64,000 nucleotides of DNA from JAEZHK01 sp964575255. Lineage in GTDB: Bacteria > Bacillota > Clostridia > Christensenellales > Aristaeellaceae. Below the pieces are notes generated by a model that was not told where the DNA came from, did no database searches, and saw only the letters and a program-made list of their open reading frames with translations. A program made the position numbers and the translations under genes. This document shows positions 34,428 through 41,693 of this stretch, piece after piece. The DNA lies in contig CAZNPZ010000006.1 of the NCBI GenBank assembly GCA_964575255.1, positions 27,527-91,526 on the forward strand, read 5' to 3'. Numbering within the stretch: the stretch's first letter is position 1; every line of letters starts with the position of its first letter.

Positions 34428-35696
34428 TTATTCCGCGTCGATGGCGTCCTGCATCGCCTGGCAGACTTCTTCCGGCGTCATGGTGAGGCCGAACAGCGCC
34501 TGGCAGGTATCCTTGTGGGTTTCCGCCATCTTGGAAGACATGTACTGGTCGTACCAGAGCTGCACGGACGCCGCCTTGCCGACGATGTCCAGCACCAGCT
34601 GGAGGTTCGGGTCTTCGACCTTCACGCCCTTGACCGGCGGGATCTTGCCGATCGAGACGCGGTACGCGATGCCCTGCTCATCCAGGCAGGTCTTCAGGAA
34701 CTCGAAGGCCTTTTCCGGATTGGCACACTTGGAACTGATGTGGTAGAAGTTGTCGCCGACGGTGCCGACCACGGCGGTCGGATCACCCGCGCCGCCATCG
34801 ACGGCGGGGAACGCGAACACGCCCATGTTGGGGAGGAAGTCCGGGTTCTCGCTGGTGATCGTAGAGACCGCCCAAGAGCCCATCAGGTACATCGCGGCCT
34901 GGCCGGAGTAGAGCAGCATGCGGCTCTGGCCGTTGTCCTCGTCCATGCCGTTGAAGCCGGCGTTGAAGTAATTGGCCTTGACCCACTTCTGGATCGTCTC
35001 GCCCGCCTTGATGAACGCGGGATCCTTGAAGCCGTCGGGTACCAGCTTGTTGGCGGCGTTCTCAAACACCTTGCTGCCGCCGTAGCGGTCGACCAGGTAC
35101 ATGTAATACATGGAGCCGGTCCACTTGGTGGCGTTGGCCAGCGCGAACGGCGCGATGCCGGCGGCCACGAACTTGTCGCAGGCGGCTTCGAGTTCAGAGA
35201 GGGTCTTGGGCACTTCAACGCCGACCTTCTCGAACACGGCCTTGTTGTAGTACACCAGCGCGACGGAAACGTTCTCCATCGGGACGCCCCAGATCTTGCC
35301 GTCATAGGTGGCCTGGGCGACGGCGCCATCCATCAACTGATCCTTGAGGCCGCTGTCGGCCATCAGCTGGGTGAGGTCGGTCACGAGACCGGCGTTGACG
35401 TACTCGATCATCGGGCCACCCGACCAGGACGGGAAAATGTCGGGCGCTTCGCCGGCGGCGAGCGCGACCTGGATCTTGGTCTTGAACGCGTCGTTCTGAT
35501 AGACCGTAATGTCTACCTTGTAGCCGGGGTTCGCGGCTTCGAAGCGCTCCTTGGCCTGTTCAAACATTTTGACCTGAAGGTCCTGGTTCTGGATGTGCCA
35601 GATGGAGATGACCTTGTCCGCTTCGGCAGAAGCGGTGATGGCCGTCATCGACAGAACCATCAGCGCGGTGAGCAGGAATGCGATCCATTTCCTCAC
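34428..35696 (-). CDS. Extracellular solute-binding protein, family 1 (main sugar receptor)
   Basis: A 422-residue binding protein of the CUT1 class, secreted by a signal peptide (about 1-26, ending ASAEA). No lipobox cysteine is visible, which is odd for a monoderm importer. Motifs such as ISIWHIQNQ and PDIFPSWSGG are typical of the oligosaccharide receptors. The start is GTG with GGGAGGG nine bases upstream. It lies between the GH3 gene and the two permeases and is expected to deliver beta-linked oligosaccharides. Confidence 0.93.
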   Translation of the reverse strand: MRKWIAFLLTALMVLSMTAITASAEADKVISIWHIQNQDLQVKMFEQAKERFEAANPGYKVDITVYQNDAFKTKIQVALAAGEAPDIFPSWSGGPMIEYVNAGLVTDLTQLMADSGLKDQLMDGAVAQATYDGKIWGVPMENVSVALVYYNKAVFEKVGVEVPKTLSELEAACDKFVAAGIAPFALANATKWTGSMYYMYLVDRYGGSKVFENAANKLVPDGFKDPAFIKAGETIQKWVKANYFNAGFNGMDEDNGQSRMLLYSGQAAMYLMGSWAVSTITSENPDFLPNMGVFAFPAVDGGAGDPTAVVGTVGDNFYHISSKCANPEKAFEFLKTCLDEQGIAYRVSIGKIPPVKGVKVEDPNLQLVLDIVGKAASVQLWYDQYMSSKMAETHKDTCQALFGLTMTPEEVCQAMQDAIDAE

Positions 35697-35732
35697 GAGT
35701 GTTCCCTCCCATGATTTTATTGATCCGTAAAC

Positions 35733-35738
35733 AGTATA
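35733..35738 (-). promoter_or_regulatory. Possible -10 element of the binding-protein gene
   Basis: TATACT on the minus strand about 37 bases before the GTG start, with no good -35. The gap to the GH3 gene is AT-rich (35739-35803). An activator, such as the AraC-type regulator downstream, would be expected if this promoter is real. Confidence 0.3.
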
Positions 35739-35803
35739 GCTGCGGTTCATGGCAAAATCGATAGATTTATTTGCCGTGATTCTATAAAAATCTTACTTGA
35801 ATT

Positions 35804-38143
35804 TTATAGCAATTCCGTTTTCGTCTCGAAGACGCGCTTTGAGACGGCGCGCACCGATCCTGTCAGTTCGACGGTGCCCTCCAGTCTGATGTCCTCGGAG
35901 GATGCGCCGACCATCACGGTATGCGTCCCCGGTTCGACGACGAACGTTCCGGCGCGGTTGATAAACGAAAGGATCGCCGTGTCCACCGTGAAGCGGACGG
36001 TCTTTTTCTCACCGGGCGCGAGCGTCACGCGCTTTACGCCCTTCAGTTCCTTGACAGGCCTCGTCACGTCGAACGCGCAGTCGTCCCGGATGTAGAGCTG
36101 CACGACCTCGTCGCCCGCCATGTCCCCGATATTGGTCACGTCGGCCTCGATCACGATTTCGCCGTCCACCGGCACTGATTGGGGAATCTTCAGATTGCCA
36201 TAGCCGAAGCGCGCGTAGCTCAGGCCGTGGCCGAACGGGTAGAGCGGCAGGTTGCTCTCGTCCACATACGCGCCCTTCCAGTGGGACAGGCCGCCGGACG
36301 GGCGGTGCGCGTAGAAGACGGGCACCTGGCCCGCGGCGCGCGGGAACGTGATCGGAAGACGTGCGGCGGGGCTGATCTCTCCGAACAGCGTCTTCGCGAT
36401 CGCGAGCGCGCCTTCCTCGCCGGGCAGCCAGGCTTCCAGGATCGCGTCCAGGTTCTGATCCTCCCAGACCAGCGAGAAGGGCCTGCCATTGACCAGTACC
36501 AGCACCACCGGCACGCCGGTCTCCTTCAGACGTTTCAGCAGTTCCCGCTGACGGCCGGGCAGTTCGAGCGTCGCGCGGTCGCGCGCCTCACCGGACGTGC
36601 AGTCCAGAATCAAGCCTGCCTTGTCGCCCATCACCGCCAGCACCAGTTCCGAATCCCTGGCCGCGGCCACCGCCGCTTCGATCTCCTCGTCGCTTCCATC
36701 CAGCACGCCGCAGCCGCGCGCGTACGTGAATGCAACGTCCGGACGGTACTTTTTTAGGCCATTAAGCACGCTGTCCATGCTGGGCAGCGAATCCTTCACA
36801 CTGTATTCGCCCTCCGGCGTCGGCGTGGACGCGAAGTTGTCCTCGTTCTGGTCGATCAGCGATTCGACATGCGCCGGGAACGAGTAGTCGCCCAGCATGT
36901 TGCGCACGTCATCCGCGTTGGGGCCAACGACGGCGATCTTCCGGACGCTCTTTGAAATCGGCAGCGCGCCGCTGTTTTTCAGCAGCGTCATCGACTGTTC
37001 CGCCGCTTTCAGCGCGAACGCGTGCTGCGCGGGGGTATGGAAGTGTGCCTCGACGTTCTCCTCGTCCGCGAACGGATGCTCGAACAGACCCAGTTCAAAC
37101 TTCATCCGGAGTACGCGCAACACCGTTTCGTCGACCTTCGTCTCGGACACGAGGCCTTCCCGGACGGCGCGAACGAGCGGCGCGCCGTAGCAGTCGGTGG
37201 AGGGCAGCTCCACGTCTACGCCCGCGTCCAGCGCCATCCGGGCGGCGCTCTCCACATCCACGGCGGCCTTGTGGCAGGTGTGGATCAGGTTGATCGCGAA
37301 GTAGTCGCTGACGACGATGCCGTCGAAGCCCCATTTCTCCCTTAACACGTTTTGGATCAGCTGCTCGTTGGTGTGGCAGGGCACGCCGTCCAGCTCGTGG
37401 TACGCGGGCATGATGGCCTTAAGGCCGCCCGCGCGCACCGCCGCCTCGAACGGGTAGAGGTACGTTTCCTCCAGTTCGCGCGGCGGGATGTGGGACGGTG
37501 CCCAGTTCATGCCGCCCTCGCTGGCGCCGTAGCCGACAAAATGCTTGCCAGTGGCGACGATGCCAGACTTCGGGTCGTCTCCCTGCAAACCGCGGATGTA
37601 GGCGACGCCCATCTGCGACACGAGAAACGGGTCTTCTCCATAGGTTTCTTCTGTTCGACCCCAGCGCGGGTCGCGTGTCACGTCCATCAGCGGCGCGAGC
37701 GCCTGCCGCGCGCCCACCGCGGTCATCTGCTCGCGGATGTGCGCGCCCATCTCCCCGGCGATCTCCGGCTGGAAACTCGCCGCGACGCCCAGCGCCTGCG
37801 GGAACACGTCCGCGTCCCGTGACAGGAAGCCCGCGCAGCTCTCCTCGTGCACCTGAGCCGGGATGAAGACGCGCATATTGTCCATCAAATACTTCTGGAT
37901 GCGATTGACGAGCCGAGCGGTGTCTTTCGGCTTCAGGCTGGTGCAGCCGCCCGCCCGCGTGATCTGGCCGATGCCCCACCCCATGCGTTTTTTTGCCTTG
38001 GTTTCGTCGAAAGCGAAATCGGTCAGCACTTCATAAGCCCAGATGCCGCTGAGCTGTGCAACCTTCTCTTCGAGTGTGAGCAGAGCCAGCAAGTCCTTTG
38101 CGCGCTCCTCCGGAGAACGGGCGCTGTCCTGATACGGATGCAT
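35804..38143 (-). CDS. Glycoside hydrolase family 3 (beta-glucosidase/beta-xylosidase)
   Basis: A 779-residue GH3 enzyme with an N-terminal TIM barrel, an alpha/beta sandwich and a C-terminal fibronectin III-like domain (about 670-750). Family motifs are DPRWGRTEETYGEDPF, KHFVGYGASEGG and the nucleophile aspartate in GIVVSDYF. No signal peptide is seen, so it acts in the cytoplasm on imported oligosaccharides. GGGAGGG precedes the ATG. It heads the sugar locus. Glucoside versus xyloside specificity cannot be decided. Confidence 0.93.
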   Translation of the reverse strand: MHPYQDSARSPEERAKDLLALLTLEEKVAQLSGIWAYEVLTDFAFDETKAKKRMGWGIGQITRAGGCTSLKPKDTARLVNRIQKYLMDNMRVFIPAQVHEESCAGFLSRDADVFPQALGVAASFQPEIAGEMGAHIREQMTAVGARQALAPLMDVTRDPRWGRTEETYGEDPFLVSQMGVAYIRGLQGDDPKSGIVATGKHFVGYGASEGGMNWAPSHIPPRELEETYLYPFEAAVRAGGLKAIMPAYHELDGVPCHTNEQLIQNVLREKWGFDGIVVSDYFAINLIHTCHKAAVDVESAARMALDAGVDVELPSTDCYGAPLVRAVREGLVSETKVDETVLRVLRMKFELGLFEHPFADEENVEAHFHTPAQHAFALKAAEQSMTLLKNSGALPISKSVRKIAVVGPNADDVRNMLGDYSFPAHVESLIDQNEDNFASTPTPEGEYSVKDSLPSMDSVLNGLKKYRPDVAFTYARGCGVLDGSDEEIEAAVAAARDSELVLAVMGDKAGLILDCTSGEARDRATLELPGRQRELLKRLKETGVPVVLVLVNGRPFSLVWEDQNLDAILEAWLPGEEGALAIAKTLFGEISPAARLPITFPRAAGQVPVFYAHRPSGGLSHWKGAYVDESNLPLYPFGHGLSYARFGYGNLKIPQSVPVDGEIVIEADVTNIGDMAGDEVVQLYIRDDCAFDVTRPVKELKGVKRVTLAPGEKKTVRFTVDTAILSFINRAGTFVVEPGTHTVMVGASSEDIRLEGTVELTGSVRAVSKRVFETKTELL

Positions 38144-38186
38144 GATATCCCTCCCGCATTTAACGAATGCTTCGCAATTTGTCTTC

Positions 38187-38215
38187 AGTATACAATGTTT
38201 CCCCGATGAAATCAA
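38187..38215 (-). promoter_or_regulatory. Promoter of the GH3 gene
   Basis: TTGATT (38210-38215), a 17-base spacer and TATACT (38187-38192) on the minus strand, about 45 bases before the ATG. Confidence 0.55.
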
Positions 38216-38275
38216 TGGAACAATTGACCCATCCTCTCGAATTCCGTGTCATTCATTCGCGCTGAACCAATAAAA

Positions 38276-38303
38276 AGCCTGCGCATGCGTGGATGCGCGG
38301 GCT
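38276..38303 (-). terminator. Terminator of the methyltransferase operon
   Basis: An 11-bp stem with one mismatch (38276-38286 with 38293-38303), followed on the minus strand by TTTTTATTGG. It lies about 20 bases after the stop of the gene ending at 38323. Confidence 0.85.
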
Positions 38304-38322
38304 CCGTGGAATACAATCAATC

Positions 38323-39111
38323 TTACTTTTGAGATTCGCGCATGAAGCGGATGTAGTCCATCGAAAACTCGTCCTCTCCGTTCAGCGCCAGCGCGGCCAT
38401 CAGCGCTGTTTGAATGGGCGCGCTGGTGACGTCCAGGATCGCGCTGTCCAGGCCCTGCGCGATGGCCATTGCGAGGAACGCCGCCGCAAGCTGCTGCCGA
38501 CCGGGAAGGCCGAAGGACACGTTGGAGATGCCGCCGGTCACGTGTACGCCGGGATGCCTGTGCTTGATCAGCCGGATCGCGTCCAGCGCGGCGCGCGGCT
38601 TGTCATCCCCAGCGGACAGCGCCTCGACGATGCAGTCGATAAACTGATTCTCCTCCGGAATGCCCGCGTCGGTCATCCGCGAGATCAGTTCCTCCGCGAC
38701 TTCGGCGCGCTTTTGGGCGTCTTCCGGCATGCGCTGACGCATTGGCAGCGCGATGACGCCCGCATTCAGTTCCGCGGCGGTGGGCAGGATTGCGTCGATC
38801 CGCTCGACGGCGGTAACGGAATTGAAGATCAGTTTGCGCCCCTTCGCCGCGTCCGCCGCTTGAAGCATCACCCCGGCGTTCGGCGAATCCAGCACGATTC
38901 CGCAGCTGGTATGATGAATCACGAGCTCCGCGAGGTGTTTCAGCGTGATCAATTCTTCCCCGCCCATCAGCGCCGCGTTCAGATCCAGATAATCCGCTCC
39001 AGCGTCCTCCTGCGCCTTCATCAGGCGAATAATCGCAGGATCGTCGCCGTCCCGCATCATTTTTAGCGCGGATGGGATGGAGCTGTTCAGTTTCTCGCCG
39101 ATTTTGATCAT
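38323..39111 (-). CDS. Methyltetrahydrofolate-binding methyltransferase (pterin-binding domain)
   Basis: A 262-residue single pterin-binding TIM barrel, like the folate module of cobalamin-dependent methionine synthase or a methyltetrahydrofolate:corrinoid methyltransferase. It starts MIKIGEKLNSSIPSAL, with the family NxxN-like AGADYLDLNAALMGGEE and VTGGISNVSFGLPGR. It would move a methyl group from methyltetrahydrofolate to a corrinoid. AAAGGAGG precedes the ATG, and the upstream gene's TAA directly adjoins it. The cobalamin domain must be encoded elsewhere. Confidence 0.85.
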   Translation of the reverse strand: MIKIGEKLNSSIPSALKMMRDGDDPAIIRLMKAQEDAGADYLDLNAALMGGEELITLKHLAELVIHHTSCGIVLDSPNAGVMLQAADAAKGRKLIFNSVTAVERIDAILPTAAELNAGVIALPMRQRMPEDAQKRAEVAEELISRMTDAGIPEENQFIDCIVEALSAGDDKPRAALDAIRLIKHRHPGVHVTGGISNVSFGLPGRQQLAAAFLAMAIAQGLDSAILDVTSAPIQTALMAALALNGEDEFSMDYIRFMRESQK

Positions 39112-40848
39112 TTATAGGCCTCCTTTGATGGTTTGTAACAGCGCCTCCGCGAGATCCACGCGCTTCATCGGCGTCATCACGCAGAAACCCGCGCAGAAGG
39201 GTTTCGCATCGAGGATCAGTTCCCGGCTGAAAGCGAGCGACCGCTCCGTCGCCACGTCACGCGGCTGATTTTCAAGGCTTTCCACAAACGATCTGGGGAT
39301 GGACACGCCCGGTACTTCGTTGTTCAGGAACACTGCGTTTTTATACCCGGCCACTGGCATGATCCCGGCGATGACCGGCCTGTCCAGCGATTCGGTCGCC
39401 CTTTTCAGGTTCGCGACGCCCTCCTTGGAAAAGATCGACTGGGTGATGAACGCGCCCGCGCCTCGACCGATCTTCCGCTCGGCGCGCTTGAGTTCCGCGT
39501 CGAAATTCGCGGCGCTGATGTTGAGCGCCGCCAGAATGAAGTAAGGTGCTTCGGCGAACGGATCCTGGTTCATGCCGCGCAGAAAGTCGATCAGCGTAAA
39601 CGAATTGAAATTGAACACGCCTTTGTCGGCGGCGGACTCGTCGGGACCGTGCGCCGCGCCGGGGATCGGGTCGCCGGTGACGATCAGCGCGTTCCGGACG
39701 CCAGCGGCGTGCGCCGCGAGCAGCGCCCCGCGCATGGCGATCCGGTTTCTGTCCCGGCAGGTCAGATGCGGCACTACGTCGATGCCGGTTTCCCGGAGCG
39801 TCATCGCGGCCATCATCAGGCTGTCGGCTCTCGCGCGCGCAAGCGGCGCGTCCGCCAGTGTCAGCGCGTCCGCGCCCGCGTCCCGGAGCCGCCGCGCCGC
39901 GCTCATCAGGTGGCTGATGTCGGCGTCAACCGGCGGATCGACTTCCACCATCGCAAGGTTCCCTCGCGCGATCTTCTCGGCCAGCGGGCTGAGACCGGGT
40001 GAGGACGGCTGCTTTTCTGGCGCTTTCGCCTGCGCGGGCAGGGCGATCTCCCCCGCGCAGCACGCTACTGTTCGGCGGATATGCTCCGGCGTTGTGCCGC
40101 AGCAGCCGCCCAGCGCCTTGACGCCAAGGCGCTTCATATCCCGGAGTTTTTCCGCGAAGTAGCTGGGGTTGTCCTCGTACAAGAGCCGCCCGTTGACGCG
40201 GGCGGGATACCCGGCATTGGGCATGGCCAGCAAATCCCCGCGCGTGAGGTCGAGCCTTCGCACAAGCCCCAGCATGTGTGCGGGACCGGACACGCAGTTG
40301 AGGCCAACGAGGTCGACGCCCTCCGCGCGTGCGGCGCCAATCAGGTCTCTATAGTGAAGCCCCGCGCCGGTGTAGCCGTCCTGCGACGCGGCGAAGGACA
40401 CCGCGACCACAGAACCCGAAACTGCCGCCCGAATCCAGTGGATCGCCGGAACCAGCGGCTCGAATTCGTCCATCGTCTCGAACAGAAACCGCGTCAGGCC
40501 TTCGCGCGCGAACATTTGAACGAGCGACAGGTAATCCTCCGGCGTCTCGCGATCGGATACGGCGATGGGGCCGATATCCGCGAACACGGCCGCCCGCTCC
40601 CCCGCAGCCTCCCGTGCCAGGCGTATGCCTTCCCTGAGCGCGCTCTGAAGCGTATCCCCGTCCGTCATACCGGGGTTCAGACCGAACGTGTTGGTCTTGA
40701 TCGCGTTCGCGCCCGCGTCCACGTAGGCGCGATGGATCGAGAATACCCTTGACGGATCGGTCAGGTTTGCCATCTCGCACGGGGTACTTCGTCCGGTCAG
40801 CGCGCGATAATAGGTGCCAAAGGCGCCGTCGAAGAAGAAACCGTCGAT
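39112..40848 (-). CDS. Homocysteine methyltransferase / methylenetetrahydrofolate reductase fusion
   Basis: A 578-residue fusion. Residues 1-280 form an S-methyl-trans barrel, with zinc cysteines in VGLNCVSGP and LGGCCGTTPEH. Residues from about 295 on form an MTHFR domain (VPHLTCRDRNRIAMRGALLA, ALIVTGDPIPG). The conserved N terminus, including FFFDGAFGTYY and CEMANLTD, is in frame upstream of the first ATG (40773). Between the preceding in-frame TAA and that ATG there is no ATG, GTG or TTG. GGAGGGG lies six bases before an ATC at 40848, and the promoter fits, so ATC is taken as the start. If ATG 40773 were used, 25 conserved residues would be lost. Confidence 0.82.
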   Translation of the reverse strand: MDGFFFDGAFGTYYRALTGRSTPCEMANLTDPSRVFSIHRAYVDAGANAIKTNTFGLNPGMTDGDTLQSALREGIRLAREAAGERAAVFADIGPIAVSDRETPEDYLSLVQMFAREGLTRFLFETMDEFEPLVPAIHWIRAAVSGSVVAVSFAASQDGYTGAGLHYRDLIGAARAEGVDLVGLNCVSGPAHMLGLVRRLDLTRGDLLAMPNAGYPARVNGRLLYEDNPSYFAEKLRDMKRLGVKALGGCCGTTPEHIRRTVACCAGEIALPAQAKAPEKQPSSPGLSPLAEKIARGNLAMVEVDPPVDADISHLMSAARRLRDAGADALTLADAPLARARADSLMMAAMTLRETGIDVVPHLTCRDRNRIAMRGALLAAHAAGVRNALIVTGDPIPGAAHGPDESAADKGVFNFNSFTLIDFLRGMNQDPFAEAPYFILAALNISAANFDAELKRAERKIGRGAGAFITQSIFSKEGVANLKRATESLDRPVIAGIMPVAGYKNAVFLNNEVPGVSIPRSFVESLENQPRDVATERSLAFSRELILDAKPFCAGFCVMTPMKRVDLAEALLQTIKGGL

Positions 40849-40880
40849 GGAAAACCCCTCCGTTCGAGCGTATTATCCCA

Positions 40881-40909
40881 GTTATAAAACAAACGGCCGC
40901 GCGTGTCAA
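40881..40909 (-). promoter_or_regulatory. Promoter of the homocysteine methyltransferase operon
   Basis: TTGACA (40904-40909), a 17-base spacer and TATAAC (40881-40886) on the minus strand. The predicted start (about 40874) gives a 25-base leader to the ATC at 40848, with the ribosome site in it. The -35 lies in the loop of the terminator hairpin 40895-40917. Confidence 0.75.
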
Positions 40910-40917
40910 GCGCGGCC
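40895..40917 (-). terminator. Terminator of the upstream orphan gene, overlapping a promoter
   Basis: A perfect 8-bp stem (40895-40902 with 40910-40917), followed on the minus strand by GTTTGTTTTATAA. Confidence 0.75.
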
Positions 40918-40973
40918 ATGCAAAGAAGCAAGCATTTGGTGAATCCCATCGAGCCGGGTTCTTGGGCTGTACG

Positions 40974-41492
40974 TTACGCTTTCAGATACAGCCCGTTTGA
41001 ACCTTCAGATGGATTGCTCTGTTTATCCAGCAAGCGTTCCAGAAGAATATCGTTCCAGTATTCCTTTTTGTCTTTGGGCAGTTTGCTTGTCGATTTTACA
41101 GCATTTCGGTTTTCGGTTTGCGTGACGCTCCAAGAACTCAGGCCGCCATTTGCGTCGATATTGAAGCCCTGGGCAATTAGCTTCATGCCTTTGGGCAGGC
41201 GCATATTTTCCGATACGTTCTTCACGTCAATCAACAGTGCCTCATATTCCAGCCTTTTTTCCGGATCATTGGCCATTTGACGTAGAATGGACGGGTGTAT
41301 GCCAATATTCCTGACGCCGCTGACACCGGGCTGCGTGTTGGTGGATATTGCCCATCCATCCATTTTTTGCTGTAAGCTTTTTCGATAACTGCTTACAGAG
41401 GCGCTTCCGTCTTTTTGCTCATTTTCAATGTTTGCCTTCGCCTGTGCGTAAGCAGTTTCCGAAACATACGTGTCTCCCACCCTGATTGCCAT
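40974..41492 (-). CDS. Orphan protein, possibly DUF6033-like
   Basis: A 172-residue soluble protein with no signal peptide or membrane segment. The stretch HPSILRQMANDPEKRLEYEA resembles a short motif seen in DUF6033-type clostridial proteins, but this is a weak recollection. The N-terminal third is helical and charged; the C-terminal third is Lys/Asn/Ser-rich. Codons are clearly poorer in G+C than those of its neighbours, so horizontal acquisition is likely. It has its own promoter (41538-41566) and terminator. Function unknown. Confidence 0.72.
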   Translation of the reverse strand: MAIRVGDTYVSETAYAQAKANIENEQKDGSASVSSYRKSLQQKMDGWAISTNTQPGVSGVRNIGIHPSILRQMANDPEKRLEYEALLIDVKNVSENMRLPKGMKLIAQGFNIDANGGLSSWSVTQTENRNAVKSTSKLPKDKKEYWNDILLERLLDKQSNPSEGSNGLYLKA

Positions 41493-41537
41493 AAGAATCA
41501 CCTCTTTACGATGTCTCAAAGAATATATTGAAGTAAT

Positions 41538-41566
41538 ACAATAATTCTCGGCGCCGATTCTGTCAA
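41538..41566 (-). promoter_or_regulatory. Promoter of the orphan gene
   Basis: TTGACA (41561-41566), a 17-base spacer and TATTGT (41538-41543) on the minus strand, about 45 bases before the ATG at 41492. Confidence 0.6.
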
Positions 41567-41595
41567 TATAGTCATTTCCCTATACGTCATCTTGA

Positions 41596-41642
41596 GCATG
41601 CAAAAGCCTTGGCACAGCACAGTGTGTCAGACTTTTGCATGC
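41596..41642 (-). terminator. Long-loop hairpin after the secreted repeat protein gene
   Basis: A perfect 11-bp stem (41596-41606 with 41632-41642, arm GCATGCAAAAG) encloses 25 bases that can form a small inner hairpin. No T tract follows, so it may be a processing or protein-binding site rather than a terminator. Confidence 0.35.
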
Positions 41643-41693
41643 CCTGTTTCGCGTAAAACGCGGTTTCCCAAACGTTCTCTCCTCTGCGCTTCC

